Assembly: GCA_945787595.1 (NCBI GenBank)
Contig: CALZJV010000023.1
Location: forward strand, 1 to 39,684
Length of the DNA stretch: 39,684 nucleotides
Direction of reading: 5' to 3'
Origin: an uncultured Desulfobacterales bacterium
Lineage (GTDB): Bacteria > Desulfobacterota > Desulfobacteria > Desulfobacterales > JAFDCJ01
The position numbers were made by a program, and so were the translations under genes. The notes beneath the pieces were generated by a model. It did not search any database. It was not told where the DNA came from and saw only the letters and a program-made list of their open reading frames with translations. This document shows positions 1 to 8,865 of the stretch, in pieces. How positions within the stretch are numbered: the stretch's first letter is position 1; the number at the start of each line of letters is the position of its first letter.

Positions 1-157
1 CGAAAGCGCGAAACAAGACAAAAGGTTTCGGCCATTTTAGCACACTATCTTCTCCAAAGGATTTGATTTAATCGCAATGGACGGTTACATGACCCGTAAA
101 AATAGATGGTTGAACACGCTGCTGACATACTTTTTTGGCGTGGATTTGAAATTTTGA
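1..157 (+). pseudogene. C-terminal remnant of a GT4 glycosyltransferase
   Basis: The frame ending at the TGA at 155-157 reads FDLIAMDGYMTRK followed at once by RWLNTLLTYFFG. The intact glycosyltransferase at 27026-28288 has FDLIAMDGYLTRK and RRWLNLLLTNFFG, but separated by about 40 residues. This is therefore the tail of a paralogue or duplicate with an internal deletion of roughly 120 bp. The nucleotide match around 62-108 to 28096-28140 is also strong. No start or upstream domain is visible because the window begins here. Only bases from about 50 onward can be aligned with confidence. Confidence 0.75.
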
Positions 158-187
158 AGAACTTGCAGATCCGATAACATCAAGACC

Positions 188-202
188 GGAACTCAAAATT
201 CC
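188..202. promoter_or_regulatory. Dyad GGAA-N7-TTCC, copy 1
   Basis: The sequence ACCGGAA, seven bases, TTCCGAT forms an imperfect palindrome between the glycosyltransferase remnant and the hydrolase gene. The same GGAA-N7-TTCC spacing recurs at 19085, 19401 and 25195, always outside intact genes. The size and symmetry suit a dimeric DNA-binding protein. No -24/-12 promoter was found next to this copy, so its role here is unclear. Confidence 0.4.
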
Positions 203-354
203 GATAAACAATTCTACAATAATTTCAGAATTTATCTGTATTTCCCTTGACATTGGATACTGAGGGTTAAAAAATAGGTGTTATCAAATAGCCGTTAAAA
301 AAAGTGACCTCCCAAGGTCGGCAACATTTACCACTTCTATGGAAGGAGGAAGCC

Positions 355-1227
355 ATGAAAGAAATAGACCGAAGGGATTTCCTGAAGATGGTAGCTTTTG
401 GCGGTGCCATTCTGGGAGTTGGAGATGCATTATTACCCAAGCCTCTGAAAGCAGCCTCATTGGCTGGACAGGTGGAAGTGCTGTGGCTGGGCCACTCGAC
501 AACACACATCACCAGCACCACTGGCAAAGTGATCGTAATTGATCCCTTTCTTATAAAGAATCCCACGACTCCGGAAAAATACAGGGACCTGAAAGCTCTT
601 GGCAAGGTGGACCTAATTCTGGTTACGCACGGTCATAGTGATCATACTCGCGACCTGTGCGAACTGGCGCGTTTGACTGGCGCAACCGTCGTCGGCCCCT
701 TCGAGTACGTGATTCAGTTGGGAAAGCTAGGTTTGATCGATATTGACAAAACCATCCCCATGAACAAGGGCGGTACGGTGGCGCCCCTCGGCCGCGATAT
801 CAAAGTCCATATGGTGCCCGCTGATCACAGTTCGGCTGTCGACCTCCTTAATTTGGGAATCCAAAACCCGGATTCCAATTCTCATAGATTCCTCGCCGGG
901 GGCGTACCCGTGGGTTACGTGGTGGAGCTGGAGAACGGATTCAAAATCTACCATTCCGGCGACACGGACGTGTTCGGCGACATGGCATTGATTAATAGGT
1001 TCTACCGACCGGACTTGGCCCTGGTCTGCATTGGCGGACATTTTACCATGGATCCGGAACACGCAGCCTACGCAGTGCGCGAACTGATTAAGCCTAAGCA
1101 GGTCATACCTATTCACTATGGAACCTATCCTGTAATTAATCGGTCGCCCGCAGAGTTTAAAACGGCGCTCGGGGATACGCCGATTAAAGTTCTCGATGTA
1201 AAACCCGGTCAGACCGTGAAATTCTGA
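355..1227 (+). CDS. Tat-exported metallo-beta-lactamase-fold hydrolase (UlaG/UPF0173-like)
   Basis: This encodes a 290-residue protein. The start at 355 is chosen because AAGGAGGA lies just upstream at 343-350; an in-frame start at 304 would bury the signal peptide. The N-terminus has a twin-arginine signal (RRDFLK at residues 6-11) followed by a hydrophobic stretch, so the folded protein is probably exported to the periplasm. The metal site is clear: HGHSDH at residues 92-97, a later ADHS, HSGDTD and a C-terminal IPIHYG. The order and spacing match the small metal-dependent hydrolases of the UlaG/UPF0173 group, which act on lactones or phosphoesters. The substrate cannot be deduced. It stands alone on the plus strand, and nothing nearby suggests a pathway. 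Confidence 0.88.
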   Translation: MKEIDRRDFLKMVAFGGAILGVGDALLPKPLKAASLAGQVEVLWLGHSTTHITSTTGKVIVIDPFLIKNPTTPEKYRDLKALGKVDLILVTHGHSDHTRDLCELARLTGATVVGPFEYVIQLGKLGLIDIDKTIPMNKGGTVAPLGRDIKVHMVPADHSSAVDLLNLGIQNPDSNSHRFLAGGVPVGYVVELENGFKIYHSGDTDVFGDMALINRFYRPDLALVCIGGHFTMDPEHAAYAVRELIKPKQVIPIHYGTYPVINRSPAEFKTALGDTPIKVLDVKPGQTVKF

Positions 1228-1393
1228 AACTCCCTGGAAGCGGGGCGCAAATCGGATTTGAGGATCGACTGCATCTGGGCACTACCGAGCAGCCAACGAC
1301 AGGACCGCTCAACCTGACTCGCAGCACTCCGATTGGATGTATTGAGAAACGCAATCGGCAATTCTCGCTAAACATGTAATGAATCTATCCCAG

Positions 1394-3316
1394 TCAGTCC
1401 GGCACTCCGGCTTTGCGCAAACCTTCAACCAGACGTTTTGTATCCATGGGTTCCCTGAAAGGATACCAGAATTTAATGGCTCTGATGGTGAGGGGATCAA
1501 AGTAGTTTTGACGTCCGCGCTTTGCACCGTGTTCTATTGTTTTGAGGACCCTCGCAACGTCCTCGTTGCGGCCTAGCAAGCCGTAGGTTGCCAGCAGAAG
1601 GCGAAATGACCATCGGTCGTCGGGGTTGAGCGCAGTGGCCCTCTCCAACGAATCCGCAGCCTTATCGAATTGCTCCATACCGAACTGGGATAGACCGAGT
1701 TCGTACAGATAATAGGACGGGTAATGTGGATTGAGGCGCATTGCACGATCTACTAATTGAAGCGCTTCCTCAGGTTTGCCGGCCAGGCTTAGCACGCTGG
1801 CCAAAGTTAAATAGCTGTCTGCATCGTTGGGATCCATAGCGATTGCCTGTTCCGCCTCGGCAATAGCCTCCTTATGCCGCTGCAAATGCAAAAACACAGT
1901 AGCAGCGACCTGATGCGCCAGCGGTGTCGGATTTTGCATGGCTCTCTTGAGAGACTTCTCTGCTTCAAACCGGGCATCGTGCCAATGCGACAACCCCAAG
2001 CTAAAATGCCAAAGCCTTTTCCAGCTTTGCCAGTAGGTTAAAGCCAGGGCGGCATAAGCCTTCCCATAATTCGGGTCCAATTCAATGGCCTTTTTAAAAT
2101 ACTGAATTGCCAGGACAAAATTATCGGGTGTTTCTCTACGATAGTGTGCCCAGCCGTTCAGGAAGGCATCGTAGGCTTCGATGCTATCGGTTTCCTTGCG
2201 GGCAACCTGTTCCTCCTCACCCGCCGTCAATTTAACCGTCAGGACTGCGACGATCTTCCGGGTGATCTTGTCCTGCAAGGCAAAGACATCGTCCATTTTG
2301 CCGTCATAACGTTCGGCCCAAATGTGCCCGCCGGTGGTGGCGTCGATGAGCTGGGCATTGATCCGCACCCTGTCCCTGGCGCGCCGCACACTTCCTTCCA
2401 GCACGTAGCGCACACCCATCTCTTCCGCAACCTGTCGAATCTTGACGGGCTTGCCTTTGTAGGTAAAAACGGAGTTGCGGGCGATAACGAAAAGTCCGCT
2501 GATTTTGGAAAGATCTGTAATGAGGTCATCGGTAATCCCATCGCTGAAATATTCCTGTTCGGGAGTGTCACTCATGTTGGCGAATGGTAGTACAGCGATG
2601 GAGGGCTTTTCAGGTAATGGGAACGCCATCTTTTCAGAGGAAACAGGCTCTAACAAAGGCTGGATAGAGTGTTGCCGGACCACCAAGATTCCTGCCAATA
2701 TAATGAGTACCACCGCCCCCCCAACAGCTGCCCAACGCCACTTTTTTGCCTTCGATCTCTTTTCTCCAATCACCTTGCCGGCATACTCAGGCTCCATCAG
2801 AACCTTATAGACACGCGCTGGCTCAGCAATGTTCTTTACTGAGTGCTCACCTATGTAGTGATAGCCAACATCCAGCTTGTTTTTGACTTGGTCAAAGGCT
2901 GTTCCAGAGATACAAATTCCTCCGCCCTCAGACAAACCTTCGATGCGCGCCGCCACATTGACCCCATCGCCGTAGATGAGGCCTTCATCATCGATCACAT
3001 CACCCAGATTGATTCCGATACGGAACTCCATCCTGCGGTTTTCGGGCAATCCGGCATTCTTTATCTGGAGATCCTTCTGGATCTTCACAGCAGACTCCAC
3101 AGCATCCACCACACTGCCAAACTCTGCCATAATGTTGTCCCCCGGTGAATCCACAACCCGTCCGTGGCACTCCTGAACAAGATGCCGAAACACTTCACGA
3201 GACTGCTTGAGGGTTTCCACTGTCGCTTTTTCGTCCTCACCCATTAAGCGACTGTAACCCTGAACATCTGCGCTGAGAATGGCAGTAAGTTTACGCTTGG
3301 GTCGCTCTGCCGTCAT
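1394..3316 (-). CDS. Class III adenylate/guanylate cyclase with TolB-like and TPR domains
   Basis: This is a 640-residue protein. Residues about 8-180 form a class III nucleotide cyclase domain (ILSADVQGYSRLM with the metal-binding Asp, then SPGDNIMAEF and YGDGVNVAARIE). One membrane helix follows near 193-213. Residues about 235-365 resemble the FlgO/TolB N-terminal-like domain (KPSIAVLPFANMS, YFSDGITDDLITDLSK, VRYVLEGSVRR). The rest is a run of TPR repeats. This cyclase-TM-TolB-like-TPR layout is common in proteobacteria. The N-terminus is cytoplasmic and the TPR part extracytoplasmic if the single helix is the only span. The likely reaction is ATP to cAMP, with the outer part sensing. The gene is downstream of chrA on the same strand but about 275 bp away, so co-transcription is uncertain. 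Confidence 0.9.
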   Translation of the reverse strand: MTAERPKRKLTAILSADVQGYSRLMGEDEKATVETLKQSREVFRHLVQECHGRVVDSPGDNIMAEFGSVVDAVESAVKIQKDLQIKNAGLPENRRMEFRIGINLGDVIDDEGLIYGDGVNVAARIEGLSEGGGICISGTAFDQVKNKLDVGYHYIGEHSVKNIAEPARVYKVLMEPEYAGKVIGEKRSKAKKWRWAAVGGAVVLIILAGILVVRQHSIQPLLEPVSSEKMAFPLPEKPSIAVLPFANMSDTPEQEYFSDGITDDLITDLSKISGLFVIARNSVFTYKGKPVKIRQVAEEMGVRYVLEGSVRRARDRVRINAQLIDATTGGHIWAERYDGKMDDVFALQDKITRKIVAVLTVKLTAGEEEQVARKETDSIEAYDAFLNGWAHYRRETPDNFVLAIQYFKKAIELDPNYGKAYAALALTYWQSWKRLWHFSLGLSHWHDARFEAEKSLKRAMQNPTPLAHQVAATVFLHLQRHKEAIAEAEQAIAMDPNDADSYLTLASVLSLAGKPEEALQLVDRAMRLNPHYPSYYLYELGLSQFGMEQFDKAADSLERATALNPDDRWSFRLLLATYGLLGRNEDVARVLKTIEHGAKRGRQNYFDPLTIRAIKFWYPFREPMDTKRLVEGLRKAGVPD

Positions 3317-3590
3317 GAGTTCACCTTTTTAAAGTATAGGAGGGCAAAAAACAAAAGCCTCCAAAGGATGTATAAGAATCCCTTAGAGGTTTTCTCTTAC
3401 CTCTGCGCTCTGGAAACGTCTATCCATAGCTCCTCCAGAAGCTTGAGGTTCTGTTTTCAGGTGACTAAGCAACGAAATGACTGACGCTCATAAAATAGCA
3501 GTTTTGGGGTAAAATGTCCACATCTTGTATGTCTGCAAAATTCAAAGTTTAGGCTATTTTCAAGGTTTTTACGAAAATGGACAGACAAAT
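3317..3590. other. Spacer between cyclase and chrA
   Basis: This stretch of about 275 bp precedes the cyclase start. It holds an AAGGTG-like ribosome site just before the ATG and a weak imperfect hairpin near 3356-3400. No gene or gene remnant was recognised. Confidence 0.5.
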
Positions 3591-4907
3591 TTAAATCACC
3601 AATCGCCAGATCACGCCCACCGCGGCACCGATAGGCACCAAATAGTGGATCGGCATGTGAAATTTCTGGAGCAAAGCCAAGGAGACTGCCGCCGATATCA
3701 AGGCAAAGAAATCAACGCCGCCGTTGGGCAGGATTACCTTGTAGCCGAACCAAACCGCCAGGTTGAGCACGACACCCACTACGGCCGCCGTGACGCCGGT
3801 GAGCGCAGCCTGGAGCCGCTGGTTGCCGGCCATGGCTTCGATGAAGGGCGCGCCGGCGAAAATGAAGAAAAAGCAGGGCAGAAACGTCACATAGGTGGTG
3901 AGCAGAGCACCGATGATTCCCGCAGTTAAAGGATTAAGCCCACCGGGCAAGTTCCAGGCCGCCAAAAAACCAGCGTACTGGGTTACCATGATCAATGGGC
4001 CAGGGGTGGATTCGGCCAGACCGAGTCCCATCAACATCTGCTGGGTGGAGAGCCAGCCGTTGGATACCGCGACCTCGGTTATATAGCTCAGTACGGCGTA
4101 AGCGCCACCGAAGGTGACAAAGGCGGCCTTGGTGAAAAACAGGACGATCTGTGTTAATACATCGCTGAACCCTCGCCAGCCCCAAATCGCCCCAACCACC
4201 AAAGCCCACAACCCCAGGCAGATGAGAAAAACCCGAAGCACGTGGGAGAATGACGGTGCGGTAATTTTTTGGCCGGTTTCGGGCTCGTCTTCGATGCGGC
4301 ATTCACGAGTTTGCGGATCAAAGCTGCCCTGGCAAAAAACCTGAGGCAACCTGCGCTGCATCAGCAACCCGCCTAACGCGGCTGCGGCCACGATGTATGG
4401 AAAAGGCACTTTGAAGAAAAAGATGGCGATAAATGCCAAGGCGCCAAATGCATAGAGCACGCCGTGTTTAAGCGCCTTTTTACCGATGCGCAGCACCGCT
4501 TCGATCACCACGGCCACGACCACCGGCTGGATGCCGTAGAAAGCAGCAGCCACCACTGGAATGTCGATGTGGGCTACGGCCAGGTAGCTCAACAGCAACA
4601 TGATGAAAATCGAGGGAATCACGAAGAGCGCTCCCGCTAAAATGCCGCCCAAATTACCGTGCAGCCGCCAGCCGATGTAAGTCGCCAGTTGCTGAGCCTC
4701 GGGTCCCGGCAGCAGCATGCAGAAGTTGAGCGCCCGCAGGAATTGGTTTTCTCCGACCCACCGCCGCCGTTCCACCACTTCCTGGTGCATGATGGCGATC
4801 TGGCCGGCTGGTCCGCCGAAGCTGATAAAGCCCAGCTTGATCCAAAACTTCAAGGCTTCCTTGAACGAAACCGTCATCGAAGACGGCGAATTAGATTGGG
4901 TTGTCAT
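3591..4907 (-). CDS. chrA: Chromate efflux transporter ChrA, two-domain type
   Basis: This is a 438-residue integral membrane protein with the two homologous halves typical of full-length CHR-family transporters. The N-terminal half carries FISFGGPAGQIAIMHQE and NFCMLLPGPEAQQLATYIGW. The C-terminal half carries FVTFGGAYAVLSYI and GLAESTPGPLIMVTQYAGFLAAW, the repeated FGG and PGP signatures. The family extrudes chromate by exchange with protons, though many environmental members have unproven substrates. No ChrB-like regulator is next to it. The start at MTTQSN is preceded by an AGGAAA sequence. Confidence 0.93.
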   Translation of the reverse strand: MTTQSNSPSSMTVSFKEALKFWIKLGFISFGGPAGQIAIMHQEVVERRRWVGENQFLRALNFCMLLPGPEAQQLATYIGWRLHGNLGGILAGALFVIPSIFIMLLLSYLAVAHIDIPVVAAAFYGIQPVVVAVVIEAVLRIGKKALKHGVLYAFGALAFIAIFFFKVPFPYIVAAAALGGLLMQRRLPQVFCQGSFDPQTRECRIEDEPETGQKITAPSFSHVLRVFLICLGLWALVVGAIWGWRGFSDVLTQIVLFFTKAAFVTFGGAYAVLSYITEVAVSNGWLSTQQMLMGLGLAESTPGPLIMVTQYAGFLAAWNLPGGLNPLTAGIIGALLTTYVTFLPCFFFIFAGAPFIEAMAGNQRLQAALTGVTAAVVGVVLNLAVWFGYKVILPNGGVDFFALISAAVSLALLQKFHMPIHYLVPIGAAVGVIWRLVI

Positions 4908-5032
4908 GTTGTTTTCCTTTACGATTCGTTTTTCGGGCCATATCTAACCGGCACCAGGCATACAAGGCGCGTCATAGACCTCGAATTGTGTCTCAGAAGG
5001 GTGTTGAAGCCGTCCGTTTCGGCGCGACCGGC

Positions 5033-8000
5033 TCAATTTGTGGCGGAGACAACGCGAACCTCCAACGGATTGCTGGCGTCCAGATGCACATCCCTCTGAG
5101 GAAATGAAATGGTAATGCCGGCCTTTTTGAACTCCTGGTTGATTCGCCGGTTTAACCTGCCCACCATGGCATACCAGTTATTGATGTTGTTAATAAAGGC
5201 ACGTACCTCAAAATTGAGACTGTTGTCTCCAAAACCCATAAAAATTGCCGAAGGCTCGGGTTCTTTTAGAACCAATGGATTTTCCCGGGCAGCAGTCAAC
5301 AGCAGCTTTTCAGCCAAATCCGTATCGGATCCATAGGCGATGCCCACCGGAATTTTAATCCGAAGTATCGGATCGGAAAGAGACCAGTTAATCAGCTTGC
5401 CGGTGATAAATTCCTTGTTGGGCACAATCAATTCACGGCGATCCCAGTCGGTGATGGTTGTGGCGCGGATACGAATGCGTGAAACCGTGCCACTCGTCTC
5501 ACCAACTGTTACCGTATCACCAACCCTGAAAGGCCTTTCGAACAACACGATCAGGCCGCAGATAAAATTAGCGACAATTTCCTGCAGCCCGAACCCGAGG
5601 CCCACACCCAATGCGGCGATAAGCCATTGCAGTTTTGCCCATTGCAGCCCGATGGTATTAACCGCCAGAATAATTCCGATTGCCGTGATGGCATAGCGGG
5701 AGATCCTGATAAATGCATAGCGTGCGCCGGGATCCATCGGAAGACGATTGAGCAGTGTAATTTCCAGCAAACCCGGCAGGTTTTTGGCCGAAATAAACGT
5801 TATGACCGTAATAAGGATGGATAGCACCACATCGGCCAATGTAATCGGCATGGCCTTTGGCGCCCCGTCAACCACGCTGTTGTAACTCCAGAGATGTATG
5901 TCCTGCAGGATTCCAAAAGCCGGGAACACCGGCTCCCAAATCAGCCACAGTCCGGTTAGAAGAAAAATAAAGATAACGGTACGCAGCAAAGTCCGGGTCT
6001 GTTCGTCAATCTGGGCCAATCCGACTTCGGGTTCCTTGATCAGCAGGGTTCCAGCCTGGGTATCGATACCTCCTTCTTCAGCCTCCAGCCTACCAAGATT
6101 TTCACGTTCCAATTGCCTTTTCTGCCGCGCTTCTTTAAGCGCTATTTTGCGACGGACCAGCGTCAGCCAGCGCAATGCCAAATGATTCAGGATCATCAAA
6201 GACATCAGCACTAGCGCCGTCATGCGAATTAAATTTCGCACCTCCAGCGCCGAGTAGTAATAGCCTAAAGCCGCCAGGACGACGGCAAACAATGGCAGTC
6301 CGACTGCCAACGGATACCAGGCGAATCGCAACCGTGTCAGCAGATCGGCTTTGTGGTATTTCAGCAGGTGAGCGACAATCCCGCCGGAAAACTGCAGGGT
6401 CGTGGCAATGCAAATCGATACGCCCATACCTTGGACCATCAGCGCCAATTTGGACAATGTATCACTGTATTTGATTTCTCTGGTCGCCGCCATGGACGTA
6501 ATGACAAATCCAGCGACTGCCGCCAGCGGAATCAACCACCGCAGGTTCTTTTGCAGGGTTTTCCGTGCTGCCTCGGGCCATTCGAAGTGAATTTGGGCCA
6601 AACCGTCATCTCTGCATAAATAATAGAAAAATCTCAACGCAGCCAACATTTCAGCCGTATTTACCAATCCGTGGGAAACGGCTCGCGTGAAAACATTGAG
6701 TTGGGGCAATTTGAGCAGCAATAATCCCCAAATGCCCATCAGAAACGGCCAGCCGGCAGCCAGATAGATCGTCAGGGCAAACGCCCAAAGGGTCAGAGCA
6801 AAGGAATCGTCACGATGTCGGCTCACCTGGCCGGCCACCCTGATCATCTCTTTGCGGGCCCATCCTCGCCGACTGAATAAAAATCCCGTAACAAGCAGGC
6901 CCAGGATCCACAAACCCGTATAGTGCGTGAAGGATGCCAGCGTGTCTGAAATCAATCCCCACCAGTTTTTCGGAGCCAGCATCATGCCAATCGCGATCGG
7001 AAGTCTTTTTAAATCGTCAAAACCCAAGGGCTTTGAGCTTCTGATCCACAGCAGGTGCCTGTCGAGGAACTCGGCAAACTCTTCGGCACCGACCGTCAGT
7101 TGCTGTTCGGTATATTCGAGGTTTTGCAAATCACCCAGATATCGCAGATATCCACTTTGCAGCTTGTCTACCAGAATCCGCCGATCGGTCAGCAGCTTTC
7201 TCACATCTGATTTTAATGGGGCAAGATTATTTCCGGGAAGTGGCCCCAGCGAACCAATTATGCGATCGAGTTCGCTGTCGAGGTTGGCCAGATCAAGCCT
7301 CTGGCGGTCCAAGTCAATTTGGGCCTCTCGAATTTCACTTGTTTTTTGTAAGCGTTTGGCCGACTCCAAGCGATACTGATTCGAATCGGGTAGCGCCTGG
7401 CGCTGCGCGCGCAAGGCCAAACCGATGACGTCGGTCAGCACCATGGTATCAACTCTTTTACGGGACAAGGCGTAATCTTCTTCCAGTTTTTTTTGCTGTG
7501 CCTGCATGCGCTCGATTCTTTTTGTTACCTCGGCTTCCTCCCGGATCGACTTCTCAAGTGCTTCACCCAGCTTGATGTTGATATCAAACTCCTCTTTGAG
7601 AACCATCGGCATATCTGTTGCCTTTATTTTCGCTTCTTCTGCAGCTGCCCTGGCGTGCAGGGCTTCCTCTTGACGCCGCTTCTGGAGCTGATCCTGCCAG
7701 GCTTTGATAAACGCCATGCGTTTGGCAACGTCTCGGCTCGCCAGGTCGCGTTCTGCCGTCATTAAAGACAGCAGGGAATCCTGGGCCGTCATCTGCAACT
7801 CGTACAATTTAATTCGCTGGGCCTCGGTCAACAACGATTCCTCCTTGTGCGAGATTTTCGTCTCCCATTCAGCCTGGAGCTCCTGCAACCGCTTTCTGGC
7901 TTTGGCGACTGTTTCCGGAAGCTGTAGCAGGAGATCCTTCTCCTTGCCGAGCTGATTATTCCAGTTGCTGAAGTTATTCTGGGCGCTGGCCAATTCGCTC

Positions 8001-8437
8001 TCTTCCTGCTGCAGGCGCTGTTCGAGTTGCAGGGTGGATATTGTCGAAGCCTCGGTTTCAACGACACTTGTTGTCGGAATTGGCTGGTCGATTCCGGATT
8101 GAATTTTTCTGAGTCTATCCGGCGCACTTTTTATCGTCTGTGAAATTTCATCTCTTTGTCGATGTATCTTGTCTGCAAGCTCTCGCAATTGAATCGCTTT
8201 ATCCAGTAAATTCAACACTTTTTTTTTATTGGTATTCTCCATGTCCGCCGCGGCTTCAACTGAAGCTCTTTTGGCCTTTAATTCGTCAAGGCCGATATCT
8301 TCGGTAATTGAATCCGGTATCCCCATCGGTTTCTCTAAAAGTTGCGGTTGTGCCCAAGCTGTTGACTCATTCGTTACTACTAATATTGTGAGAAGAACAA
8401 TTCCGAATGATATCCTGCGTCTTAAATTCCTTAGCAT
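5033..8437 (-). CDS. Large MscS-family mechanosensitive channel (MscK/KefA-like)
   Basis: This is a 1134-residue protein. It has a signal peptide at residues 1-30, then about 420 residues of mostly coiled-coil periplasmic domain rich in Q, E, L, K and R. A series of membrane helices starts near residue 492. The pore and beta domains of MscS lie at about 920-1115 (GVGLGFGLQEIVANFICG, FERPFRVGDTV, a Gly-rich pore helix and VPNKEFITGKLINWS). The size and layout match the MscK/MscM/YbdG-like giant members rather than the 280-residue MscS. These channels release solutes on hypo-osmotic shock. The gene is divergent from the ABC exporter at 8866. Confidence 0.92.
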   Translation of the reverse strand: MLRNLRRRISFGIVLLTILVVTNESTAWAQPQLLEKPMGIPDSITEDIGLDELKAKRASVEAAADMENTNKKKVLNLLDKAIQLRELADKIHRQRDEISQTIKSAPDRLRKIQSGIDQPIPTTSVVETEASTISTLQLEQRLQQEESELASAQNNFSNWNNQLGKEKDLLLQLPETVAKARKRLQELQAEWETKISHKEESLLTEAQRIKLYELQMTAQDSLLSLMTAERDLASRDVAKRMAFIKAWQDQLQKRRQEEALHARAAAEEAKIKATDMPMVLKEEFDINIKLGEALEKSIREEAEVTKRIERMQAQQKKLEEDYALSRKRVDTMVLTDVIGLALRAQRQALPDSNQYRLESAKRLQKTSEIREAQIDLDRQRLDLANLDSELDRIIGSLGPLPGNNLAPLKSDVRKLLTDRRILVDKLQSGYLRYLGDLQNLEYTEQQLTVGAEEFAEFLDRHLLWIRSSKPLGFDDLKRLPIAIGMMLAPKNWWGLISDTLASFTHYTGLWILGLLVTGFLFSRRGWARKEMIRVAGQVSRHRDDSFALTLWAFALTIYLAAGWPFLMGIWGLLLLKLPQLNVFTRAVSHGLVNTAEMLAALRFFYYLCRDDGLAQIHFEWPEAARKTLQKNLRWLIPLAAVAGFVITSMAATREIKYSDTLSKLALMVQGMGVSICIATTLQFSGGIVAHLLKYHKADLLTRLRFAWYPLAVGLPLFAVVLAALGYYYSALEVRNLIRMTALVLMSLMILNHLALRWLTLVRRKIALKEARQKRQLERENLGRLEAEEGGIDTQAGTLLIKEPEVGLAQIDEQTRTLLRTVIFIFLLTGLWLIWEPVFPAFGILQDIHLWSYNSVVDGAPKAMPITLADVVLSILITVITFISAKNLPGLLEITLLNRLPMDPGARYAFIRISRYAITAIGIILAVNTIGLQWAKLQWLIAALGVGLGFGLQEIVANFICGLIVLFERPFRVGDTVTVGETSGTVSRIRIRATTITDWDRRELIVPNKEFITGKLINWSLSDPILRIKIPVGIAYGSDTDLAEKLLLTAARENPLVLKEPEPSAIFMGFGDNSLNFEVRAFINNINNWYAMVGRLNRRINQEFKKAGITISFPQRDVHLDASNPLEVRVVSATN

Positions 8438-8694
8438 CTTTATTGACTCCTTATAATTTTCATCGACTTATGCTAATTTTTGTTTACTTTGATATCTGCT
8501 TTTATGCCAAGAACCGGTCGTTTTATTCCATTCCACATTTACAAATCAGCAAGAGTGGGTTAACGGATAGTTGTGTGAATATCAGCTGGTTTTTAGAGCC
8601 AACCCCGTTTTCCTATGGATACAGACCTCGTCCTTCGGCTGAGGAAAATGGCTGTGACTAATTAACTGTTGGGGGCTGCATGAAAATTGGACAT

Positions 8695-8710
8695 TGGCAC
8701 TCAGGTTGCA
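8695..8710 (+). promoter_or_regulatory. Candidate sigma-54 (-24/-12) promoter
   Basis: TGGCAC, five bases, then TTGCA matches the RpoN consensus, with the GG and GC dinucleotides exactly 12 bases apart. It would direct transcription toward the ABC exporter, whose ATG is about 155 bases downstream. It overlaps the left arm of an inverted repeat made of simple repeated words, so a chance match cannot be excluded. Confidence 0.45.
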
Positions 8711-8769
8711 GGTGTCTGGTGTGAAAACGCGAGAGCCAGCCTGAAACCTGACACCAGACACCTGAAACC
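8704..8769. repeat. 19-base inverted repeat
   Basis: The arms at 8704-8722 and 8751-8769 are reverse complements with one mismatch, separated by 28 bases. The arms belong to the same low-complexity word family (AGGTGTCTGGTG, CCTGAAACC) seen in other spacers here. It would form a strong cruciform or an RNA hairpin in the exporter leader. Confidence 0.8.
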
Positions 8770-8865
8770 CGTGAACGCAGAAGATTTCATCACGCCCGAT
8801 AATATCCAAAAAAAAGAGCTATTCCCATAGTAAATTACAAAGCTTGGGTTAAGGAGTATACCATC

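Larger units (their letters stand above)
8438..8865. other. Divergent spacer with inverted repeat
   Basis: This is the shared upstream region of the MscS-like gene (-) and the ABC exporter (+). It holds a candidate sigma-54 promoter (8695-8710) and a 19-base inverted repeat (8704-8722 with 8751-8769). The exporter has a good ribosome site, TAAGGAG at 8850-8856. No gene is seen. Confidence 0.6.

Noticed and set aside
247..275. TTGACA with an A-rich -10-like region before the hydrolase gene
   Set aside because: The -10 candidate (AAAAAT) is poor, and in AT-rich spacer such pairs are common.
4659..5099. Long plus-strand open frame opposite chrA and the MscS-like gene
   Set aside because: It spans two real genes on the other strand and the product has no family-like features.
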